From NCBI RefSeq assembly GCF_938030815.1, contig NZ_CALHII010000071.1, forward strand, positions 1 to 9,910: DNA of 9,910 bases. The letters are read 5' to 3'. How positions within the stretch are numbered: position 1 is the first letter of the stretch; each line of letters opens with the position of its first letter. Source of the stretch: an uncultured Campylobacter sp. Its GTDB lineage: Bacteria > Campylobacterota > Campylobacteria > Campylobacterales > Campylobacteraceae. Below are positions 1 through 4,665 of the stretch, one piece after another. Both the position numbers and the translations under genes were made by a program. A model generated the notes under the pieces. That model saw only the letters and a list, made by a program, of their open reading frames with translations, was not told where the DNA came from and searched no databases.

Positions 1-65
1 GGGTACCCGGTCACTTTTCACTTTTAGATTTTCACTTTTAGATTTTCACTTTTAGATTTTAGCTT
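1..65 (+). repeat. Intergenic module: GGGTACCC palindrome plus three 14-bp tandem repeats
   Basis: The window opens with the palindrome GGGTACCC (1-8), cut by the window edge on its left. Three tandem 14-base units follow: cttttagattttca at 21-34 and 35-48, and cttttagattttag at 49-62. A partial unit lies at 14-20. The start codon of the NTPase gene comes three bases after the last unit. No Shine-Dalgarno is present, which is normal for Bacteroidetes genes. The same two elements recur in front of the next gene (717-775), so this is a shared leader and not a chance low-complexity run. Its role (leader RNA, promoter or operator) cannot be decided from the sequence. Confidence 0.75.
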
Positions 66-701
66 ATGAAAAGAGCATTGACGGCGCGCAATGTGCTGAC
101 CACAAAGTTCAACACCCTCGGGTTCGACGGTGTATGGCGCGATGCGGTGGGCGAGCCCGAACTGACGGGCAGCTGGATCATCTATGGCGACACGAAGAAT
201 GGCAAAACGACCTTCGCGATGATGCTATCCAAGTATCTGACCGCCTTCGGCCGCGTGGCCTACAACAGCGTCGAGGAGGGCAATTCGCGGACGATCCAGA
301 TGGCTGTCGACCGCGCCGGCCTGCTCGAGGCGGGCGCCCGCTGGATACTGCTCGACCGCGAAAGCAAGGACGAGCTTTGCGAACGGCTGCGGCGGCAACG
401 CAGTGCGGACATCGTCTTTATCGATTCCGTGCAATTCATGGATCTGAAGTTTTCGGAATACAAAGACCTCAAGCGTCGCTTCCCCACGAAGCTGTTCGTC
501 TACATCAGTCACGTGGACGGCCGTCGCCCCTCGACGCCCACGGCCCTGCGCATCCTACGCGATGCCAACGTGGCCTTCCGCATCGAAGGGTTCAAAGCCT
601 TCCCCACGAGCCGTTATGGCGGCGGTCGCCCGGTGGTGATCTGGGATAAAGGCGCGGACGAATACTGGGGACGGGAGGTAAACGGAAAAACGAAAAGCTA
701 A
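66..701 (+). CDS. RecA/AAA-type P-loop NTPase of a Mu-like phage
   Basis: This 211-residue cytoplasmic protein has a clear P-loop fold. A Walker A motif, GDTKNGKT, lies near residues 41-48 after a beta strand (WIIY). A Walker B strand, DIVFIDS, lies near 115-121, followed by a sensor-like strand FVYISH near 144-149. The compact size and the spacing of strands resemble single-domain RecA/KaiC-like ATPases found in the early region of Bacteroidetes transposable phages. There it may take the place of MuB (target DNA binding and transposase activation) or act in replication or recombination; this role is inferred from position only. The end of the gene turns A-rich (GKTKS) and runs into the next intergenic module. 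Codon use (CTG, ATC, GCC, CGC) differs from the pgl genes downstream. The NTPase fold is sure; the exact role is not. Confidence 0.7.
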   Translation: MKRALTARNVLTTKFNTLGFDGVWRDAVGEPELTGSWIIYGDTKNGKTTFAMMLSKYLTAFGRVAYNSVEEGNSRTIQMAVDRAGLLEAGARWILLDRESKDELCERLRRQRSADIVFIDSVQFMDLKFSEYKDLKRRFPTKLFVYISHVDGRRPSTPTALRILRDANVAFRIEGFKAFPTSRYGGGRPVVIWDKGADEYWGREVNGKTKS

Positions 702-785
702 AAATGAAAAGTTGCCGGGTACCCGACCGGCCCCCTCCCGCCGGTAGGACTTTTAGATTTTACCTTTTAGATTTTAGTTCAAAGA
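698..785 (+). repeat. Second copy of the intergenic module, with nested inverted repeats
   Basis: This gap holds GGGTACCC at 717-724 (within the longer CCGGGTACCC), then a 6-bp GC stem, ACCGGC (726-731) with GCCGGT (740-745) around an 8-base loop. Next come two copies of CTTTTAGATTTT-like sequence (750-761, and 764-775 after 'tac'), and the start codon follows at 786. The A-rich stretch ending in gaaaagt (about 698-712) is partly complementary to the T-rich acttttagatttt (749-761), so transcribed RNA could fold into a long stem enclosing the GGGTACCC and the GC hairpin. It shares both the palindrome and the T-rich repeat with bases 1-65. Confidence 0.65.
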
Positions 786-1277
786 ATGATGAAAACAATA
801 GACAACGATCACCGGAAGCGGCAACTGCTGAAGCGCTTCCACATGCTGCTAAACAGGGCGCGGATCGACGAGGACGGTAAGCGCGAGATCCTCGCCTCGT
901 ATGGCGTAGAGCATTCCTCGGAAATGGATTGCGCGGGGCTGGCCGACGTGTGTAGTAAACTGGCCGTGGCGATGACCCCGCGGGCGTCCGCGGCAGACCG
1001 CTGGCGCAAACGGGTGATGGCCGCCGTGTTCGGCTACTGCCAAGCGATGGACTATGAGGCGGATGTGAATCGGGTAAAGGCCATTGCCTGTCGGGCAGCC
1101 GGGGCAACAAACTTCAACCGCATCCCGCTGGAGCGTTTACGCAGCCTTTACAACGCCTTTATGCAGCGTGTAAAAGACATTGAAAAAGTCGGCCGAATGG
1201 CGGACACACCTCAGGGCGGCGGGGGCTTCCTCTATGTGATGTTCCCCGACGGACGGAAAGAGATCCCCAACGCATAA
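786..1277 (+). CDS. GemA/gp16 (DUF1018)-like protein of a Mu-like phage
   Basis: This is a 163-residue, basic, mostly helical protein. It has the features I associate with the Mu GemA (gp16, DUF1018) family in Bacteroidetes phages: an N-terminal KRQLLKRFHMLLNRARID helix, then 'ILASYGVEHSSEM', a central 'WRKRVMAAVFGYC' helix, and a C-terminal 'IACRAAGATNFNRIPLERL' then 'LYNAFMQR' segment. In Mu, GemA is an early protein reported to affect host gene expression and DNA supercoiling; whether this one does so is unknown. The last 25 or so residues, with a GGGG stretch and FLYVMFPDGRKEI, look like a short add-on after the family core. Translation may start at Met1 or Met2, since two ATG codons are adjacent. 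No Shine-Dalgarno is seen. Family assignment is from recognition, not a search. Confidence 0.65.
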   Translation: MMKTIDNDHRKRQLLKRFHMLLNRARIDEDGKREILASYGVEHSSEMDCAGLADVCSKLAVAMTPRASAADRWRKRVMAAVFGYCQAMDYEADVNRVKAIACRAAGATNFNRIPLERLRSLYNAFMQRVKDIEKVGRMADTPQGGGGFLYVMFPDGRKEIPNA

Positions 1278-1382
1278 ATGTTGAGGGCTTCGCCCTGTTG
1301 AGATGTTGATTCGTTCAACGTATAAACAGATAAACAAACCAACGGGCCTTTAGGCCCCAAACACCTAAACGCATAAACAGAA
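1278..1382 (+). other. Intergenic region with three short hairpins and TAAAC repeats
   Basis: Three perfect hairpins lie in a row: AGGGC (1284-1288) with GCCCT (1292-1296); GTTGA (1305-1309) with TCAAC (1315-1319); and GGGCC (1344-1348) with GGCCC (1353-1357). A-rich ATAAACAG words occur at about 1322-1329 and 1373-1380, the second just before the ATG of the next gene. None of the hairpins is followed by a T-run on the + strand, so they are not standard rho-independent terminators. They may instead be processing or stability elements between genes of one transcript. This gap does not carry the GGGTACCC/CTTTTAGATTTT module. Confidence 0.5.
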
Positions 1383-2030
1383 ATGACAACAGTAGAAATG
1401 ACGGCCGAGGAGCGCCAAGAGTTTGAGGCCTACAAACTGGCCAAAGAGAAGAAAGCAGCGGAGGCCAAACGGAAGTCCGATCGCGAAGCCTACACGGAAT
1501 TGGTGGATGAGACGATCGCGGCCGTAATGCCCGAGCTGACGAATATCAGCGAGGCTATCGCCCAGAAAAAGTCGGCCGCGGCGGAGGCCTTCCGCGGGGC
1601 ATTAGAGATGAAGGCGGAGCTGTTCGGCGTGAAAGACGATCAGCAGTCGCACACGTTCACCAACTCCGAGGGCACGATGCGCATCACCATCGGGCACTAC
1701 ATGCTCGACAATTACCGCGACACGGTGAACGAGGGTATCGCGATGGTCAAAACGTACATCGAATCGCAGGCCCGCGACGATGCCAGCCGCGCGCTGGTCA
1801 AAGCCATCCTGCGGCTGCTGTCGCGCGACGAGGCGGGCAATCTGAAGGCCTCCCGCGTGCTACAACTGCAAAAGATGGCCGAGGAAACGGGCGACGAACG
1901 CTTTATAGAGGGCGTGCGCATCATCCAAGAGAGCTACCAACCCACACCCTCGAAAGACTACATCCGCGCGGCGGTACGTGACGAGTCGGGCGCCTGGGTG
2001 GCTGTCCCCTTAAGCATGACGGACGTATGA
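1383..2030 (+). CDS. DUF3164 family protein of a Mu-like phage
   Basis: This is a 215-residue soluble protein. It starts with a charged, probably coiled-coil helix (residues 5-45, rich in E, K, A and R). The core that I recognise as DUF3164 follows, with a 'SHTFTNSEGTMRITIG' strand pair around residues 90-105 and a long helical part containing 'DDASRALVKAILRLL' and 'GNLKASRVLQLQKMA'. DUF3164 proteins are found in the early gene block of Mu-like phages, between the transposition genes and the later regulators; their biochemical function is not known. The stop codon overlaps the start of the next gene in ATGA (2027-2030), which points to coupled translation. The start at 1383 follows the A-rich 'ataaacaga' without a Shine-Dalgarno. 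Confidence 0.75.
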   Translation: MTTVEMTAEERQEFEAYKLAKEKKAAEAKRKSDREAYTELVDETIAAVMPELTNISEAIAQKKSAAAEAFRGALEMKAELFGVKDDQQSHTFTNSEGTMRITIGHYMLDNYRDTVNEGIAMVKTYIESQARDDASRALVKAILRLLSRDEAGNLKASRVLQLQKMAEETGDERFIEGVRIIQESYQPTPSKDYIRAAVRDESGAWVAVPLSMTDV

Positions 2031-2190
2031 TCATCGCAGTAGACTTTGATGGAACGATCCACGACGGCCAGTGGCCGAGGATCGGCGAGGCGATGCCTGG
2101 GGCGCGTGAGGCGATCAACGCTCTGCGCGCCGAAGGGCACTACATCATTATCTGGACATGCCGCGAAGGGCGCCAGCAAACGGAGATGGT
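2027..2190 (+). pseudogene. HAD-like phosphatase, 5' part only, cut at the junction
   Basis: The first 54 or so codons encode the N-terminal part of a small HAD-superfamily hydrolase. Motif I is VDFDGT (Asp5 would be the nucleophile and Asp7 the acid/base), and motif II is 'YIIIWTCRE' with the conserved Thr. Small HAD proteins of this kind often follow DUF3164 genes in Bacteroidetes phages. The reading frame continues past about 2190, but the sequence then no longer resembles the family: the expected C-terminal half with motif III (Lys) and motif IV (DD) is absent and the DNA changes to Campylobacter type. The frame runs on by chance to 2254, giving a 75-residue hybrid. I treat the gene as truncated by the junction and not as a functional short protein. 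Confidence 0.7.
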
Positions 2191-2195
2191 CTTAT
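2185..2195. other. Junction between Bacteroidetes phage DNA and Campylobacter DNA
   Basis: Upstream, the sequence codes for phage proteins with GC-rich codons and no Shine-Dalgarno sites. Downstream, AAATTT-rich Campylobacter DNA starts and leads straight into pglH. The change falls within about ten bases, in the middle of the HAD gene. No integrase, insertion sequence end, target duplication or tRNA lies at the point. This fits a chimeric join better than phage insertion. Confidence 0.7.
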
Positions 2196-2254
2196 TTTAC
2201 GCTAGCCCCGCGCTTTTGCGGCTATTTTATAAAATTTATCGGAAGTTAAAATGA
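2191..2254 (+). CDS. 3' end of an unidentified gene upstream of pglH (partial)
   Basis: In the frame ending with TGA at 2252-2254 this stretch encodes about 20 residues, ending in ALLRLFYKIYRKLK. It is hydrophobic and then strongly basic, like the C-terminus of many glycosyltransferases and envelope enzymes. Its stop overlaps the pglH start as ATGA, the usual arrangement in this kind of operon. A second frame is also open and stops at 2249, so the assignment is not certain. In C. jejuni the flippase gene pglK precedes pglH, but this tail does not look to me like the end of an ABC transporter. The gene is therefore left unnamed. Confidence 0.35.
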
Positions 2255-3294
2255 AAATTTTATTCGTCATAGCGGCTCTTAGAAACGGCGGCGCCGAGCG
2301 CGTGCTTCAGGTTTTAGCGAACCATTTTGCGCGCGCAAACGACGTTACGATCGCGATTTTGGAAAACGACGAGGGCAGGTATAAATTTAGCGAAAAGATA
2401 AAATTTTTGCATCTGGATGTTTATAAAAACGGCGGCAGGTTCGATAAATACAGAATTTTGCGCAAGTGTTTCAAGCGCGAGCGCCCAAGCGTCATCATCA
2501 GCTTTATGGACTGGACGAACGTAGCGTGCGTGATCGCAAGCTTCGGGCTAGGCATCCCGCTCATCGCGACCGAGCACAACGCGCACGATTATCTGCCAAG
2601 CGGGCTTTTTAGCCGCGTGCGCGATCTGTGCTATAAAAAAGTGGACGCGCTTACGGTGCTTACGCGCTCGGACTTTGAGTACTATTCGCGATTTGTCAAA
2701 AACTGCTTCGTCGTGCACAATCCCTTTTTCGGCGAGATTTGTGATACCAAGGGCACCAAGCGAAACGTGATCTTAAGCGTCGGTAGGCTCGAGCCCGTCA
2801 AGGGGTATGAAATTTACTTTGATGCGCTAAGCAGGATCGATAAAAGCCTGCTTGCGAAGTGGGAAATTTTAATCGCGGGCGACGGCTCGCTGCGCGAAAG
2901 CTTGCGCGAGCTGGCGGCGTGGCTTGGGCTTGAAGTGCGATTTTTAGGGCATAAGCAGGACGTGAGCGAACTGTATAAAGAAGCCAAAATTTTTGTGCTC
3001 AGTTCGCTTAATGAAGGGCTTTCGAACGTGCTGATCGAGTCTGCATTTTATGGCTGCGCACGGCTTAGCAGCGATACAGCGGGTGCAAAAGAGCTCATAA
3101 AGGACGGCTTTAGCGGCATTTTGTTTAAACGCGGCGATGCGAATGAACTTGCGAGCAAGCTTGAAAATTTAATGCGTGATGAGGCGCTGCGAGACGCTCT
3201 CGTGCAAAATGCAAATGAAAATTTAGACGAGTTTTCGCAAGAGCACATCATTAAGCTCTGGCAGGGCTTGATCGATCGGTTTGCGCGCAAATAG
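2251..3294 (+). CDS. pglH: GT4 GalNAc transferase PglH
   Basis: PglH is a cytoplasmic, membrane-associated GT-B enzyme. In C. jejuni it adds the last three alpha-1,4-GalNAc residues to the undecaprenyl-linked N-glycan precursor. This 347-residue protein shows the family hallmarks: a glycine-rich loop NGGAER at about 12-17, 'SFMDWTN' and 'EHNAHDYL' in the N-terminal domain, the donor-site 'SVGRLEPVKG' (Arg179, Lys184), and the E-X7-E motif with Glu255 and Glu263. 'GAKELIKDG' follows near the C-terminus. Its overall match to C. jejuni PglH, as I recall it, is collinear. It is about 12 residues shorter, with around seven missing from the Lys/Arg-rich 'ruler helix' region (residues about 59-80). 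A GGAAG Shine-Dalgarno (2241-2245) sits five bases before the ATG. The start overlaps an upstream stop (ATGA). PglJ is a close relative, but the position before the gap and the sequence favour PglH. Confidence 0.85.
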   Translation: MKILFVIAALRNGGAERVLQVLANHFARANDVTIAILENDEGRYKFSEKIKFLHLDVYKNGGRFDKYRILRKCFKRERPSVIISFMDWTNVACVIASFGLGIPLIATEHNAHDYLPSGLFSRVRDLCYKKVDALTVLTRSDFEYYSRFVKNCFVVHNPFFGEICDTKGTKRNVILSVGRLEPVKGYEIYFDALSRIDKSLLAKWEILIAGDGSLRESLRELAAWLGLEVRFLGHKQDVSELYKEAKIFVLSSLNEGLSNVLIESAFYGCARLSSDTAGAKELIKDGFSGILFKRGDANELASKLENLMRDEALRDALVQNANENLDEFSQEHIIKLWQGLIDRFARK

Positions 3295-3544
3295 CAGCCG
3301 CTTATCGATGCCCTAGCGGCGCGCGGAGATAAATTTAAACTTCGGTGTGCTAAGATAGCGTCTTGCGCCCGAGCAAAACGGTGCGTTTAAATTTATAAAG
3401 CCGCATCGCGCGATGAAATTTTGCCCACTTGGAGGCAGCGCAAAATACGCTAAATTTAAAACAGATTGCGCGGCGTATGTTCGCGTAAAAAGGCGTGAGT
3501 AAAGCTTAAATTTAGGGCGCGGCAGCAATTTAAAAGGTAAATGG
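3295..3544 (+). other. 250-base gap where pglI stands in C. jejuni
   Basis: No convincing gene is seen on either strand. The sequence is rich in the word AAATTTAAA and its variants (near 3330, 3388, 3461, 3507 and 3530). I find no trace of a GT2 transferase (no DXD-like or 'SVIVPTYN'-like segment) in any frame, so a recent pglI remnant is not supported. A possible sigma-70 -10 box, TATAAA, lies at 3394-3399. It could give pglJ and the downstream genes a promoter of their own, but the evidence is weak. The gap ends in the pglJ ribosome binding site AAAAGG (about 3532-3537). Confidence 0.5.
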
Positions 3545-4663
3545 ATGAAGAAAATAAGCGTTTTTATATATTCGATGGCAGGAGGCGGCGCCGAGCGCGT
3601 CGTAAGTAACCTCTTGGGCGAGCTTACGGCACGCTACGAAGTACATCTGGTGCTGATGAACGAGAGGATTTTTTATGAAATTCCAAGCGGCGTGCAGATC
3701 CATTTCATCGAAAAATCAGCCCCTTTTGAAAACGGGCTGCTGAAGCTTGCAAAGCTGCCGTTTTTGGCGCTGCGATACAAAAAACTATGCGAGAGGCTGG
3801 GCATCGACATCCACTTCGTTTGGATGAACCGCCCGTGTTACGTGGCGGCGCTGGCGCGAGTTTACGGATTGGGCGGAGCGATGATTTTTAACGAATGCTC
3901 GACGCCGTCGGTGCTGTATAAAGATGCGAGCTTCAAATCCAAAATTTCAAAATTTTTGCTGCGCAAGCTCTATCCGAAGGCTGATTTTATCTTTCCGAAC
4001 TCGCTTGGAAATCTGCGCGATCTGGCGGATAATTTCGGAATCGATGAGCGCAAGATGAGCGTGCTATACAACGCGATCGATTTGGATGAGATCGGTCGCA
4101 AAGCGCAGGAGCAGATCGCGCAGCAGCAGCCGTTTTTCCTAAGCGTCGGCAGGCTCGATGCGGGCAAAAACCACGCGCTTTTGATCCGCGCGTATGCAAA
4201 TTTAAAAAATAATGACAAAGACCTGCTGATCTTGGGCGACGGCGTGCTACGAGCCGAGCTTGAGGCCCTGATAGAGGAGCTGGGCTTAAGCGGCCGCGTG
4301 AAGCTTTTGGGCTTTGACGCAAATCCGTATAAATATATGGCTAGATGCTATGCGTTTGTCTTCGTAAGCCTTTTTGAGGGCTTTTCAAACGCGCTTATTG
4401 AAGCGCTTGCATGCGGCAAGCTCGTGATTTCAAGCGATCATCAAAGCGGCGCGCGCGAGCTTATGGGGCAAAGCGAATGGGGCGTGCTAGTGGGCGTAAA
4501 CGATCTAGAAAGCACCCAAGCGGCGATGCAAAAAGCGCTGGATGATGAAAATTATGTAAAATTTTATGAGAAAAAGGCTAAAATTAGAGCCTCGTTTTTC
4601 GATAAAAAACGGATAGCAAGCGAGCTGATCGCAAAAATAGAACAAATCGACGAAGGAAAATAG
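3545..4663 (+). CDS. pglJ: GT4 GalNAc transferase PglJ
   Basis: PglJ adds the second GalNAc (alpha-1,4) to GalNAc-diNAcBac-PP-undecaprenol on the cytoplasmic face. The 372-residue protein closely matches C. jejuni PglJ (about 365 residues) as I recall it. It begins 'FIYSMAGGGAERVVSNLL', then 'EVHLVLMNERIFYEIP', 'KLPFLALRYKKLCERLGID', 'NECSTPSVLY' and 'LYNAIDLDEIG'. The nucleotide-sugar site reads 'SVGRLDAGKNHALLIRAYA' (Arg203, Lys208). The E-X7-E motif is Glu278 to Glu286, and 'SSDHQSGARELMG' follows. Start choice: an ATG at 3541 is in another frame; the ATG at 3545 follows AAAAGG at a normal distance. The next gene begins two bases after its stop, so the pair is probably co-translated. Confidence 0.9.
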   Translation: MKKISVFIYSMAGGGAERVVSNLLGELTARYEVHLVLMNERIFYEIPSGVQIHFIEKSAPFENGLLKLAKLPFLALRYKKLCERLGIDIHFVWMNRPCYVAALARVYGLGGAMIFNECSTPSVLYKDASFKSKISKFLLRKLYPKADFIFPNSLGNLRDLADNFGIDERKMSVLYNAIDLDEIGRKAQEQIAQQQPFFLSVGRLDAGKNHALLIRAYANLKNNDKDLLILGDGVLRAELEALIEELGLSGRVKLLGFDANPYKYMARCYAFVFVSLFEGFSNALIEALACGKLVISSDHQSGARELMGQSEWGVLVGVNDLESTQAAMQKALDDENYVKFYEKKAKIRASFFDKKRIASELIAKIEQIDEGK

Positions 4664-4665
4664 GC

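Noticed and set aside
1..65. CRISPR array
   Set aside because: The 14-base units are directly adjacent without spacers, so it is a tandem repeat.
134..649. 171-codon frame inside the NTPase gene
   Set aside because: It is a shadow frame rich in Arg, Pro and His caused by the GC-rich third positions of the real gene, which has clear Walker motifs.
1..2190. A new defence system formed by an ATPase, a helper and a HAD phosphatase
   Set aside because: GemA-like and DUF3164 genes are standard members of the Mu-like phage early region, which explains the cluster without a defence role; no effector or nuclease is seen.
2027..2254. A 75-residue HAD-like protein read as one complete short gene
   Set aside because: The first 54 residues are phage HAD and the last 20 are Campylobacter sequence in the same frame by chance. 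The HAD motifs III and IV are absent, so it is a hybrid and not a compact enzyme.
3313..3528. 71-codon frame on the - strand in the pglH-pglJ gap
   Set aside because: No ribosome site and no recognisable motif; its residues mostly reflect the repeated AAATTTAAA words.
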